Source: Candidatus Neomarinimicrobiota bacterium
GTDB taxonomy: Bacteria; Fidelibacterota; UBA2242; B5-G15
Direction: 5' to 3'
NCBI GenBank assembly: GCA_017656425.1
Contig: JACDNV010000018.1
Span: 1-39,126, forward strand
Length of the DNA: 39,126 bases
Below the pieces are notes generated by a model. It saw only the letters and a list, made by a program, of their open reading frames with translations, ran no database searches and had not been told where the DNA came from. The position numbers and the translations under genes are program-made. This document shows, piece after piece, positions 19,072 through 30,653 of this stretch (position 1 is the stretch's first letter; every line of letters begins with the position of its first letter).

Positions 19072-20231
19072 GCTCGACTTTACATTTAATAAGTGTTATA
19101 GCATTTCTTTCATCGCTAACCTTTCTACTTATTTCTATCAATAATCTATCAAATTTTAGAAGACTTGGCGAGTACAGACTGGTAAAAAGTTTGCCAAGAC
19201 TATCTGTCTTAATTCCTGTACGGAATGAGGAAGAAAAAATCGAAAAATGTGTATTAAGCATTTTGAATCAGGATTATCCTGACTTTGAAGTAATAGTTTT
19301 GCTTGATAATTGTGAAGATAAAACTGAAGAAATATTGCATGATATTGCAAAAAAATATAAAAATTTAAAGATAATAAAAGGTCAGCCTTTGCCAGAAGGA
19401 TGGTATGGAAAACACTGGGCATGTTTTCAATTGACAAATTATGCTAATGGTGATCTTCTGCTATTTACAGATGCTGATACGGTTTATAAAAGAAAAAATA
19501 CTTTAAAGCTTGCAGTATCAGCACTTATTAAAGAGAATGCAGACTTATTAACTGGGCTACCAAAGGAAGAAGCATATTCCTTTTCAGAAAAGTTAGCGAT
19601 ACCATTTATCTCCTTTGGAATTCATACGATAGTGCCTATAAAATTGATATCAAAAATGAAAAGCCCGATAGCTACTGTTACCATTGGCCAATTTATGCTA
19701 TTCCGCAGAGAGGTACTTGAAGATATTGGAGGATTTGAAAGCGTTAGGGATGAGATAGCAGATGATATTGCCCTAGGAAGAAAAATAAAAGAATACGGAT
19801 ACAAGTGGTATTTTATTGATATCAGTGATCATGTAAGCTGCAGAATGTATGAGGACTTAAAAAGTGTATTTCACGGTTTTGGAAAAAATTTATTTGGAGT
19901 TTTTAATTATAAAATTCTTACTTACTTCTTGGTATGGACTTTTGTCGCAGTAGTATTTCTTTGTCCTATATATATAATTGCATTGAAATTTTTAAAATAT
20001 ACAATAACTAAATCTGTCCTATATTACTCACTGGGGACTTTGACTGCGCTCTCCATTACCTTTTATATCCCTTATAATAGATTTAAATATTCCACAAGCC
20101 TGATTCTTCTATATCCAATTACTGTTACAATATGGATTCTAATGGCATTTTACTCATTTTATTCAACTATTGCTGGTAAAGCAGCTTGGAAAGGTAGAAA
20201 AGTCCTGAAACACGAAGTCCGCTGGCTATAG
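19068..20231 (+). CDS. Family 2 glycosyltransferase (CrtQ/HpnB-like)
   Basis: An N-terminal membrane segment (about residues 5-25) precedes a GT-A domain: LSVLIPVRNEEEKIEKCVLS, VIVLLDNCEDKT and the metal-binding LLLFTDADTVYK (DxD). The block LPEGWYGKHWACFQ is typical of the hopene- or carotenoid-associated GT2 group (HpnB, CrtQ). The DEIADDIALGRKIKEYG stretch supplies the catalytic Asp region. The C-terminus has three or four membrane helices. The acceptor is unknown; an isoprenoid or membrane lipid is plausible given the family and the nearby UbiA/GGR genes. The GTG start overlaps the plsY stop. Confidence 0.85.
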   Translation: MSSTLHLISVIAFLSSLTFLLISINNLSNFRRLGEYRLVKSLPRLSVLIPVRNEEEKIEKCVLSILNQDYPDFEVIVLLDNCEDKTEEILHDIAKKYKNLKIIKGQPLPEGWYGKHWACFQLTNYANGDLLLFTDADTVYKRKNTLKLAVSALIKENADLLTGLPKEEAYSFSEKLAIPFISFGIHTIVPIKLISKMKSPIATVTIGQFMLFRREVLEDIGGFESVRDEIADDIALGRKIKEYGYKWYFIDISDHVSCRMYEDLKSVFHGFGKNLFGVFNYKILTYFLVWTFVAVVFLCPIYIIALKFLKYTITKSVLYYSLGTLTALSITFYIPYNRFKYSTSLILLYPITVTIWILMAFYSFYSTIAGKAAWKGRKVLKHEVRWL

Positions 20232-20240
20232 CCATAAGCG

Positions 20241-21230
20241 ATGGGCAAAAATTTTATTTCTCTTGATATAGAAAAAAATTTATGGCAAAAAGGATATAAA
20301 CATATTGCTGGTGTTGACGAGGCAGGTAGGGGACCTCTTGCCGGACCTGTAGTAGCCGCTGCTGTAGTCTTTGACCACGATGAATACATAGAAGGTGTAA
20401 ATGATTCAAAAAAATTAAACCCAAAACGAAGAGAAGAGCTTTTTGAGGAAATTACAACTAAAGCACTTACCTACGGTATAGGTGTTGTTGATAATAATGA
20501 GATTGATAGAATAAATATTTTACAGGCTACACATAAAGCTATGCGAAAAGCACTTGGTAGTCTAAAACTGAAAATAGATTATATAATAGTTGATGGTTAT
20601 GGACTACCCGAGAAAATTTATCCTCAGAAAGCTATACACGGTGGAGATAAACTGTCCTTTACAATAGCATCAGCTTCAATTCTTGCAAAGGTTTTTCGTG
20701 ACAGATTAATGAGAGAATATGACAAAATTTTTCCTGAATATGGTTTTGGAAAACATATGGGTTATGGGACTAAGGAGCACATTGAAGCAATTAAAAAGCA
20801 TAATCCAAGTCCCATTCATAGAAAATCTTTTTCCAGAGTTAAGGAATATTTGAATAACATTTATAAGAATAATAAAACCATTGGTAAATATGGTGAGCAA
20901 CTTGCAGTGAAATATTTATTCGACAAAGGTTTTAATATTATAAAAAGGAATTACAGAGTGGGAACATTGGGAGAGATTGATATAATAGCACAAAAGGATG
21001 AATGTATATATTTTGTGGAGGTCAAGACCCAACTTAGTGATAGATTTGGTCCTGCTGAGTTTCGTGTCGACGAAATTAAACAGTCTCAAATAGCAAAAAT
21101 AGCCGAACAATTTTTATTTGAACAAAGATATAAAACAAATCTTGATGTTAAATTTTCTGTCATTGCCATCGATCTGAAAAATAAAATTGAAAAAATAAGA
21201 TTCTATCCTAATGCCTTTATAATAGAATAG
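20241..21230 (+). CDS. rnhB: Fused ribonuclease HII - YraN (UPF0102) endonuclease-like protein
   Basis: Residues 1-205 are RNase HII, which cleaves RNA in RNA-DNA duplexes: GVDEAGRGPLAGP (D26, E27), IIVDGYGLP (D118) and AKVFRDRLM (D154). Residues about 212-329 are a complete UPF0102/YraN domain: GKYGEQLAVKYLFDKGF, GEIDIIAQ (E245, D247) and FVEVKTQ (E260, K262), the PD-(D/E)xK-like nuclease core. The two are usually separate, often adjacent, genes of about 200 and 120 residues. Here they form one 329-residue open frame with a short Asn/Lys-rich linker. The ATG lacks a strong ribosome binding site and lies 9 nt after the glycosyltransferase. Confidence 0.93.
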   Translation: MGKNFISLDIEKNLWQKGYKHIAGVDEAGRGPLAGPVVAAAVVFDHDEYIEGVNDSKKLNPKRREELFEEITTKALTYGIGVVDNNEIDRINILQATHKAMRKALGSLKLKIDYIIVDGYGLPEKIYPQKAIHGGDKLSFTIASASILAKVFRDRLMREYDKIFPEYGFGKHMGYGTKEHIEAIKKHNPSPIHRKSFSRVKEYLNNIYKNNKTIGKYGEQLAVKYLFDKGFNIIKRNYRVGTLGEIDIIAQKDECIYFVEVKTQLSDRFGPAEFRVDEIKQSQIAKIAEQFLFEQRYKTNLDVKFSVIAIDLKNKIEKIRFYPNAFIIE

Positions 21231-21399
21231 CTCACCCGACGCCTAACTTTTTCTATAATTATCCCAATTTTTTAATTGTTAAACAATATAATGATTATAA
21301 ATTATATGATGTATTTTTAATTTAATACGGTTGATGGTTGAAAATGGAAAAATAATATTAATTCATTCTTGTAGGGAATAAAGACAGGAGGCTGAATTA

Positions 21400-22971
21400 A
21401 TGAAACACATTGGACTGGGAAAAATCAGTTATATAACAGTAGTGATAATAATTATTTCATTATGGCAGATGTTAATAGGGGATTCTGCCTATATTTATCT
21501 TGATAGTACAAAACAGGTAATCCAGGGATTTGGTGCAGCAAATATACAACCATGGCGTCCTGATATGACTGATGAAGAGATAGAAAAGGCTTTTGGTACA
21601 GGTGAGGGGCAACTTGGATTTACGATATTGCGAATTAGAGTACCGAATGACGAAGATCAGTTTAGTATGAATGTCAGAACAGCGAAGGCTGCCTATGAAA
21701 GAGGAGTGAAAATTATTGCATCACCATGGTCACCCCCAGCCTATATGAAAAGTAATAACAATGTAGTTGGTGGTAGACTTCTTGATGAATATTACGATGA
21801 CTTTGCAGAGTATTTAAAATCCTTTGCTGAATATATGGCTGAGAATGGTGCCCCACTATATGCTATTTCAATTCAAAATGAGCCAGATATAAAAGTAGGA
21901 TATGAATCATGCGATTGGACAGCAAGTGATATGGTAAAGTTTTTAAGGGAAAATGTTTCCATAATCAGATCGGAAGGTGTAAAAATTATGGCTCCTGAAT
22001 CTTATCAATTTAGAAGAGAAATGTCAGATCCAATATTAAATGATTCTCTGGCATGTGCAAATTTGGATATAGTCGCAGGACATATTTATGGGGGTGGAAT
22101 TGCTCCCTATCCTCTTGCAGAGGAGAAAGGAAAAGAAATATGGATGACTGAATATCTGATTAATAGCGGTAGTGAACCTACTGATACTGGAATTGATACT
22201 GGTTGGGCTGGTGCGATGCAAACCGCAAAGAGTATCCAGAGCTGTATGAATGTCGGTATGAGTGCTTATGTTTGGTGGTATATTGTTAGATACTATGGCC
22301 CTATTTCTGATGGAACTTTCGTTCCCAGAGGGAAGATTACAAAAAAGGGTTACGTGATGTCGCAATTTTCAAGGTTTATACGACCAGGGTACAGACGAGT
22401 TTACTCTACCTATATACCTCAGAGAGATGTATTTGTAACTTCTTATAAAGGCGATTCGATAAATAATAAAATTATAATTGTCGCTATAAATTCAGGTAGC
22501 GAAGATAAGCAACAAGATTTTATTATTAAAGATGGTATAGTATCAAAATTTACACCGTTCACAACATCCAGCGGTAAAAATTGCGAAAGAGGTGAAGATA
22601 TAATGGTAACTGATAGCGCATTTTCTATAACCCTTCCGGCATCCAGTATTACCACGTTTGTTTCTGATGAGATAAGGGATGGTATTGTGGAAAACAGAAA
22701 TGTATTGAATGAATTTCACCTATTTCAAAATTATCCAAATCCCTTTAATTCAGTTACGAAGATAAGGTATTCCGTTCTTGATAAGTGTTATGTTAAGTTA
22801 AAATTGTATAATTTATTAGGTAAAGAAGTTTGTACAATATTTGATGGTTTATCGAATAGTGGAACTTATGAAGTAATACTGGATGGGTCTAGCCTTGAAA
22901 GTGGTGTTTATATTTATACAATGGAACTTAATGGTAAAAAAGTATCAAAAAAATTATTGTTGATTAAATAA
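21400..22971 (+). CDS. GH30 glucuronoxylanase-like hydrolase with T9SS sorting domain
   Basis: The signal anchor (about residues 8-28) is followed by a GH30 (beta/alpha)8 barrel starting QVIQGFGAANIQPW. The acid/base is E161 (ISIQNEPD) and the nucleophile E251 (IWMTEYL). The loop WWYIVRYYGP...KKGYVMSQFSRFIRPGY closely resembles subfamily 8 xylanases (XynC/XynA). One arginine of the usual IRRSYGP is kept and the first is Val here. A beta-sandwich follows. Residues about 435-523 are a type A sorting domain (HLFQNYPNPFNSVTKIRYS...), predicting type IX secretion. Subfamily 8 enzymes cut xylan next to methylglucuronic acid branches; whether this one needs the branch is uncertain. An AGGAGG ribosome binding site precedes the ATG. 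Confidence 0.92.
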   Translation: MKHIGLGKISYITVVIIIISLWQMLIGDSAYIYLDSTKQVIQGFGAANIQPWRPDMTDEEIEKAFGTGEGQLGFTILRIRVPNDEDQFSMNVRTAKAAYERGVKIIASPWSPPAYMKSNNNVVGGRLLDEYYDDFAEYLKSFAEYMAENGAPLYAISIQNEPDIKVGYESCDWTASDMVKFLRENVSIIRSEGVKIMAPESYQFRREMSDPILNDSLACANLDIVAGHIYGGGIAPYPLAEEKGKEIWMTEYLINSGSEPTDTGIDTGWAGAMQTAKSIQSCMNVGMSAYVWWYIVRYYGPISDGTFVPRGKITKKGYVMSQFSRFIRPGYRRVYSTYIPQRDVFVTSYKGDSINNKIIIVAINSGSEDKQQDFIIKDGIVSKFTPFTTSSGKNCERGEDIMVTDSAFSITLPASSITTFVSDEIRDGIVENRNVLNEFHLFQNYPNPFNSVTKIRYSVLDKCYVKLKLYNLLGKEVCTIFDGLSNSGTYEVILDGSSLESGVYIYTMELNGKKVSKKLLLIK

Positions 22972-22982
22972 ATGGAGGGGAT

Positions 22983-25307
22983 ATGTCTGAGGTTAACAGG
23001 AGATTATCAATTATTTTAATTTTTTTAACGCTATTTATCACAGGAATTGATGCTCGATCCCCATCTTTTGAAACTTTTGTAAATCCTGTTATCCCTGGTG
23101 ATCATCCAGATCCAACTTTAACTAAAATTGGAAATTATTTTTATACCTCTGGCTCTTCATTTAATCCAACGCCAATAATATATAGGTCAACAGATCTTGT
23201 GCATTGGGAGGCGATAGCAAGGCCCGTATCAGCATCCTGGAGCGAATATGGTGATGAGCCCGGTTTGGGTATCTGGGGAGGACATATAGTTTATTACAAT
23301 GGATATTACTGGCATTTCTTCTGTCGACAAGGCAGGGGATTTTTCTATGTTAAAGCTGAAAAACCTGAAGGTCCCTGGAGTAAACCAGTACAGGTCAATT
23401 GTCCTCCTGGGGTACCTGGGCTGGGATACGATAACTCAATTTTCATTGATGATAATGGGAAATGGTATCTGCTTGTAAAAAATGGGCAAGTGAATAACTG
23501 GATTGTCGAGCTCGGTCCTGATGGACAACCAAAAGGTTCAATACTGGATTTGACATGGCTTAATCCCGCTCCAAATTATCCATATAGTTGGGCAGAAGGC
23601 CCTGTGATGTGGAAGTATAACGGATATTATTATTACAGTTTTGCTTTGAATCTGGCTGGTGGTCAGAAAACAATGAGGAGTCCTACTTTGACAGACGATT
23701 CAATTTCGTGGGAAATGCTCGGTGATTTTTTTAAGGATAAAGGATCAAATCCAGCTTTATTTTCCGGACCAAATCACGCATCTCCAGTCGTTACACTTAA
23801 TGATGGTACACATTGGGTTATGTATCATGCGTATAATACATCAAATAGTAGCGAGTGGTATGGACATGGTAGGCAGGGGCTATTGAGTCAGGTAAGATAT
23901 GATGAAGAAGGAAGGCCAGTAGCGGATTATCCAATAAACGCTCCCTTACCAGCACCCAATTTACCAAGCAGTGGTATTCCCTGGATGGTACCAAAATCCG
24001 ATTTTTTTGAATCTGATGAACTAAATCCCGAATGGTCTATACTCGGATATACCGAAGCAAATAAGATATCTCTACAGGAAAGAGCTGGCTGGTTACGTTT
24101 ATATCCAAAAAGCCTCACAAAAGCAACTACAGTTATAAAGAATGATGGAGAAAGAAATTATTCTCTAATGACAAGAATAGATTTTAATCCCATGACATCA
24201 GATGATGAAGCAGGGTTATGGATTATAAATGGTCCGGAGACAAAATATGTAAAACTCTGTGTTTCAGAGAATGATCAAAATAAAGATGTTATACGTTTTT
24301 CATTTGAATACAATAACACGAAATATGAGGTTATTAAAGAGAAAACAGGACCTGTTTGGTTAAAGTTATACAGGGATAATCATATAGTTACAGCTTATTA
24401 TAGCTATGATACAATAAACTGGACTGAGGTTGGAGAACCAATTGATATAACTGTATTGGATAGAGGTGAACCAGAAAATAGTTTTAATAAATTTACAGGG
24501 AATAGACAGGGGTTGTTTGTTATAGGTAGGAACAGCGCTGATTTTGATTGTTACATATATAGAGATGCATATTCTCCTATACTTGCAGAGGCTCCAGCCA
24601 ATTGGTATGGTATAAAAAGGGAAGCAGTCGGTGGAAAATATGTTCTTAGTGGAATTGAGATTGGCGATTGGGCTTTGTATGCAGGAGTTGAGTTTGGTGG
24701 AAGACAGGAATATCCAAAAAAGCCACTTGCAGTAGAGGTAGAAGCTTCAAGTGCTACATCAGGTGGTACCATCGAGATGTGGTTGGATTCAATTGATACC
24801 GGAAATAAGATTGCAGAAGTAACTGTAGAAAATACTGGAGATTGGACTACCTTTAAAAAATTCAGAACTAATATTAACTCTGATATCAGTGGTAGGCATG
24901 ATCTATATTTGAGATTTACTGGCGGTAAAGATGAATTATTAAAGTTAAAAAGTATAGTTTTTATTTCCGATTCTTCTGTTGCTATTGACGAGCAAAGCTC
25001 AAGCCATGTACCGGACGGTTTTTCTCTATACCAGAACTATCCAAACCCATTTAACTCATCAACAACTATTGAATTTTCACTCCCAGTCAGTGGTTATGTA
25101 GAAATATCAATTTATGATATAGCCGGAAAAGAGATATATAAAACTGAGAAAAAACACTTAAATCATGGCCTTTATAGAGTAATCTGGCCGGATGGACGAT
25201 ATAAAGAAATTTTATCATCAGGTATTTATTTTTACAGACTAAGAGTGTATAGAGATAACAACAATTTAATTTTTAGCGATGTAAGAAAGATGGCATATAT
25301 AGAATAG
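22983..25307 (+). CDS. GH43 family glycoside hydrolase with C-terminal modules and T9SS sorting domain
   Basis: Signal peptide about residues 8-24. The GH43 five-bladed propeller spans about 32-335: general base D43 (HPDPT), pKa modulator D150 (GYDNSIFIDD) and general acid E205 (WAEGPVMW). Residues about 345-560 form a GH43 C-terminal beta-sandwich (DFFESDELNPEWSILG). Residues about 575-695 look like a CBM6-type domain (VEVEASSATSGGTIEMWLDS...GDWTTFKKFRT). The last 75 residues are a NYPNPFNSSTTIEFSLP sorting domain. At 774 residues this is a multi-module secreted beta-xylosidase or alpha-L-arabinofuranosidase; activity cannot be separated by eye. A GGAGGGG ribosome binding site lies just upstream. 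Confidence 0.92.
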   Translation: MSEVNRRLSIILIFLTLFITGIDARSPSFETFVNPVIPGDHPDPTLTKIGNYFYTSGSSFNPTPIIYRSTDLVHWEAIARPVSASWSEYGDEPGLGIWGGHIVYYNGYYWHFFCRQGRGFFYVKAEKPEGPWSKPVQVNCPPGVPGLGYDNSIFIDDNGKWYLLVKNGQVNNWIVELGPDGQPKGSILDLTWLNPAPNYPYSWAEGPVMWKYNGYYYYSFALNLAGGQKTMRSPTLTDDSISWEMLGDFFKDKGSNPALFSGPNHASPVVTLNDGTHWVMYHAYNTSNSSEWYGHGRQGLLSQVRYDEEGRPVADYPINAPLPAPNLPSSGIPWMVPKSDFFESDELNPEWSILGYTEANKISLQERAGWLRLYPKSLTKATTVIKNDGERNYSLMTRIDFNPMTSDDEAGLWIINGPETKYVKLCVSENDQNKDVIRFSFEYNNTKYEVIKEKTGPVWLKLYRDNHIVTAYYSYDTINWTEVGEPIDITVLDRGEPENSFNKFTGNRQGLFVIGRNSADFDCYIYRDAYSPILAEAPANWYGIKREAVGGKYVLSGIEIGDWALYAGVEFGGRQEYPKKPLAVEVEASSATSGGTIEMWLDSIDTGNKIAEVTVENTGDWTTFKKFRTNINSDISGRHDLYLRFTGGKDELLKLKSIVFISDSSVAIDEQSSSHVPDGFSLYQNYPNPFNSSTTIEFSLPVSGYVEISIYDIAGKEIYKTEKKHLNHGLYRVIWPDGRYKEILSSGIYFYRLRVYRDNNNLIFSDVRKMAYIE

Positions 25308-25337
25308 GGTTAAGCTTAAAAGGATTATTAATATATA

Positions 25338-26576
25338 ATGGAAAAAGTGATTAAGTTGATTAATGTAATCCTGATTATTACATTCCTTCCTGTTTCAAAA
25401 TTACACACCCAGCAGTTATTTTCGCATAATGATCTGGAAAATTACGGTATAGAATGTTCTGAACCACCTTTACTATCTATTGATGAGCTATCTATTATAG
25501 AATCTTTGCCTGATCTATTTGAATGGTCTGACGGAAGTGGAAGGATAAACAAAATCAGTGAATGGCGTTGTCGAAGAGCAGAAATAGTCGAAGAAATACA
25601 GCATTACCAGTTAGGTTATAAACCGCCTCCCCCTGATGCTCTGATTGCAACATTTACACCTGGTGATAGTACTATACGGCTTTCAGTTATTGATAACAAT
25701 GATACATTAAATTTAACCGCATATGTATTTTATCTTCCCTCCGGTAAAGGTCCTTTCCCTGCGATAATTCTTACAGGTGGATTCCCGACTATTCCTTTAA
25801 AGTTTTTTACTTCACGAAACATAGTAGTAGTGTCTTTTAGATGGTGGGAACTTGCTCCATGGCAGAGAAATTCACGTTCCGAAGGAGCATTTTTTCAATT
25901 TTACCCAGAACTGCAATACGCAGGAAGTATGCTGGCATGGGCATGGGGTGTAAGTAGATTAATAGATGCTATTTATGAATTACCAGAACTTAAGGTAGAT
26001 ACTGCAAAAATTGGGGTGACCGGTTGTTCGTTTGCCGGCAAGATAGCAATATATTCTGCAGTTCTTGATGAGAGGATTGCCCTTACAATAGCACAGGAGC
26101 CTGGGTGCGGAGGAAGTGCTTCATGGAGGGTCGCAGAAGTTTTACCGGGTTCAAGAGAAAAACTGAGCAATGCTTTATGGGCTGGATGGTATCACCAAAA
26201 CCTTGGGCAGTTCAGTTCATGTGTAACGAAACTTCCATACGATCACCATGAAGTAATGGGTGCTATAGCACCACGACCATTATTAGTATTGGGTAATCCT
26301 GATTTCGAATGGCTTGCAGAGGAAGCAACGTATGTAGCATGTAAAGCCACTAAAGAGATATATAGAGCTCTTGGAGTTCCCGATAGATTTGGATTTTCAC
26401 AGGCAGGAGGGCATGATCACTGTGCACTGCCAGAAAGCCAGTATTCGGAAGTTGAAGCATTCCTTGATAAGTTTTTACTAGATATTAATTCAGTAAATAC
26501 AGATATAGAAAAAACCCCTTATAATGATATTGATTTATCTGAATGGATAAAATGGGATACACCAACATTAAAATGA
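25338..26576 (+). CDS. CE15 glucuronoyl esterase-like protein
   Basis: CE15 enzymes cleave the ester between lignin alcohols and the methylglucuronic acid branches of xylan. A signal peptide (about 1-24) is followed by an alpha/beta hydrolase. The nucleophile is S231 in GVTGCSFAGK, the QEPGCGGSASWR block (253-264) is the family QESGAGGAACWR equivalent, and the His is in AGGHDHCALP. In canonical CE15 the nucleophile motif is GCSRxGK, with an arginine in the oxyanion region; here that residue is Phe232. There is no sorting domain, so it is probably periplasmic. It lies between two GH43 genes. Confidence 0.88.
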   Translation: MEKVIKLINVILIITFLPVSKLHTQQLFSHNDLENYGIECSEPPLLSIDELSIIESLPDLFEWSDGSGRINKISEWRCRRAEIVEEIQHYQLGYKPPPPDALIATFTPGDSTIRLSVIDNNDTLNLTAYVFYLPSGKGPFPAIILTGGFPTIPLKFFTSRNIVVVSFRWWELAPWQRNSRSEGAFFQFYPELQYAGSMLAWAWGVSRLIDAIYELPELKVDTAKIGVTGCSFAGKIAIYSAVLDERIALTIAQEPGCGGSASWRVAEVLPGSREKLSNALWAGWYHQNLGQFSSCVTKLPYDHHEVMGAIAPRPLLVLGNPDFEWLAEEATYVACKATKEIYRALGVPDRFGFSQAGGHDHCALPESQYSEVEAFLDKFLLDINSVNTDIEKTPYNDIDLSEWIKWDTPTLK

Positions 26577-26769
26577 AGTTGTAGATAGACTGATTGAACT
26601 TGATGATTTTCACCAGTTCGAAACTATTTTTATCTATTCTATAAAGAAACAAACATGGGATCGTTTCTGGTAATTTGTTTTTAATTTTACAGAATTAAAA
26701 ATATGATTTTACAATTACAAAGAATATTTTATAGTTTCAGTAGCAGTAGGAATTAAAGGAGGGGGTTTT

Positions 26770-28674
26770 ATGTTACTTAAGATAAAGAATATTAAAGTTT
26801 TAAATAATATTTTTGCTAAATTGGTCAGTAATACGTTAATTCTTACCATTACCGTACTCAGCGGTTCCACTTCAGAAATATCTCCAAAAGCACATAACCC
26901 AATAATATGGGCTGATGTACCAGACCCATCGGTCATAACAGTAGATAGTTGCTATTATATGAGCAGTACAACAATGCATATGTGTCCAGGTGTTCCTATA
27001 ATGAAGTCGAAAGATCTCGTAAACTGGGAAATTGTAAACTACGTTTATGATACACTTTCAAACAGTGATGAAATGAATCTAGAAAATGGTAAAAATGCAT
27101 ATGGTAAGGGTTCATGGGCAAGCTGTCTAAGATATCATAATGGTTTCTTTTACTTAGTAACATTCTCTTACACAACCAATAAAACATATATCTTTAAAAC
27201 TGATGATATAGAAAATGGAGTTTGGGAACGTAGCATAATTAATCAGGTTTGCCATGATCCATCTTTACTATTCGATGATGATGGTAAAGTTTATCTAGTT
27301 TATGGAATCGATAATATAAAAGTACTAGAACTAACGGAGGATGTTACAGCAATTAAGCATGGTGGATTGAATAGGACCATAATAGAAAGTGCAAGTAAGA
27401 TTGCGGGAACTGAATTTTACGTTGCGGCAGAAGGTTCTCATATCCATAAAATAAGAGGTAAATATTATATATTTTTGATTTCATGGCCAAAGGGTGGAAT
27501 GAGAACGCAACTTGTATTTCGTTCAGAAAGAATTACGGGTCCATACGAAGGAAAAATTGCATTAAAATATGAAGGCATTGCCCAGGGAGGCTTAGTAGAA
27601 AGTATTGATGGAAAGTGGTATGCTCTTTTGTTCCAGGATCATGGCTCTGTTGGTAGAATTCCTTGTCTCGTTCCTGTCACTTGGGAAAATGGTTGGCCTG
27701 TATTTGGTATCAAAGGTAAAGTACCCACTGAGCTGGACATCCCAGTGAAAAATGATAGTATACCTAAAATTGTATCTTCTGATGATTTCGAATGGACGGA
27801 AAAGATGCCCCTTGTATGGCAATGGAATCACAATCCAGACAACCGTTATTGGTCAACCAAACAGCGCCCTGGTTACCTGAGACTAATTAATGGAAGAGTA
27901 GATAGAGATTTTACAGAAACTAGGAATACACTTACACAAAGAACTTTTGGTCCCAGGTGCTCTGGAGAAATCAAAATGGATACAAGGAATATGAAAGATG
28001 GTGATATAGCAGGTTTAGGATTATTGCAGGAGATTTATGGCTTTGTCGCAGTTAGAAGAGATGGCGAAATAAAAAATATTGTAATGGTTAATTCCAGCGC
28101 CGGGAGGCCTGAGATTGTCGAAAGTGTACTTTTAGAGCAAGACACAGTGTTTTTGAGGGTATCATGCGATTTAGAAAACAGGTCAGATAGTGCTTATTTT
28201 TATTATAGTTTGGACGGAGTAAAGTGGATTGAAATAGGAAATATTCTTAAAATGGAATATAGACTTTCACACTTTATGGGATATAAGTTTGCGTTGTTCA
28301 ATTATGCTACAAAAAGCACGGGTGGTTATGTGGATTTTGATTTTTTTCATATCGATGATTCGTTAACCAAGCTAAGCGAGGTAGAAGAGCAAGGTTATTA
28401 CATCCCGGATAGATTTAATTTGTATCCCAATTATCCAAATCCATTCAATACTAACACTGTGATTTGCTATCAATTGCCAGAGAAATCAGGGTTGAATATA
28501 AAGGTCACTGATATTTTGGGACAGGAGGTATGCACATTATTTGAAGGCATTAGAGAGCCCGGGATTTATGAGATTACATTAGATAGTCGTAACCTAACAA
28601 GCGGTGTATATTTTTTCCAGTTAAGAACAAACAATAACTTTGTTATAACGAGGAAATTCCTTGTATTGAAGTAA
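26770..28674 (+). CDS. GH43 (subfamily 12-like) hydrolase with T9SS sorting domain
   Basis: After an N-terminal hydrophobic signal (about residues 10-32), the GH43 domain starts NPIIWADVPDPSV with general base D52. The block YYMSSTTMHMCPGVPIMKSK is highly typical of GH43 subfamily 12 arabinofuranosidases/xylosidases. D163 (CHDPSLLFDD) and E221 (AAEGSHIHKI) complete the active site. Residues about 340-540 form the GH43 C2-type beta-sandwich (DDFEWTEKMPLVWQWNHNPD). Residues about 550-634 are the NYPNPFNTNTVICYQLP sorting domain. It probably removes arabinose or xylose branches outside the cell. A very strong AGGAGGGGG site precedes the ATG. The 193-nt gap before it holds nothing I can name. Confidence 0.92.
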   Translation: MLLKIKNIKVLNNIFAKLVSNTLILTITVLSGSTSEISPKAHNPIIWADVPDPSVITVDSCYYMSSTTMHMCPGVPIMKSKDLVNWEIVNYVYDTLSNSDEMNLENGKNAYGKGSWASCLRYHNGFFYLVTFSYTTNKTYIFKTDDIENGVWERSIINQVCHDPSLLFDDDGKVYLVYGIDNIKVLELTEDVTAIKHGGLNRTIIESASKIAGTEFYVAAEGSHIHKIRGKYYIFLISWPKGGMRTQLVFRSERITGPYEGKIALKYEGIAQGGLVESIDGKWYALLFQDHGSVGRIPCLVPVTWENGWPVFGIKGKVPTELDIPVKNDSIPKIVSSDDFEWTEKMPLVWQWNHNPDNRYWSTKQRPGYLRLINGRVDRDFTETRNTLTQRTFGPRCSGEIKMDTRNMKDGDIAGLGLLQEIYGFVAVRRDGEIKNIVMVNSSAGRPEIVESVLLEQDTVFLRVSCDLENRSDSAYFYYSLDGVKWIEIGNILKMEYRLSHFMGYKFALFNYATKSTGGYVDFDFFHIDDSLTKLSEVEEQGYYIPDRFNLYPNYPNPFNTNTVICYQLPEKSGLNIKVTDILGQEVCTLFEGIREPGIYEITLDSRNLTSGVYFFQLRTNNNFVITRKFLVLK

Positions 28675-30642
<1,968 letters not shown>

Positions 30643-30653
30643 AGGAGTATAAA

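Noticed and set aside
21241-21284. GCCTAAC...GTTAAAC pair between rnhB-yraN and the GH30 gene, resembling attC ends
   Set aside because: The interior has no inverted arms and is only about 30 nt long; a chance match is likely in AT-rich DNA.
26575-26673. Short frame after the CE15 gene reading VVDRLIELDDFHQFETIF...WDRFW
   Set aside because: It looks protein-like but is only 32 codons with no start or family I recognise, so I cannot support a pseudogene call.
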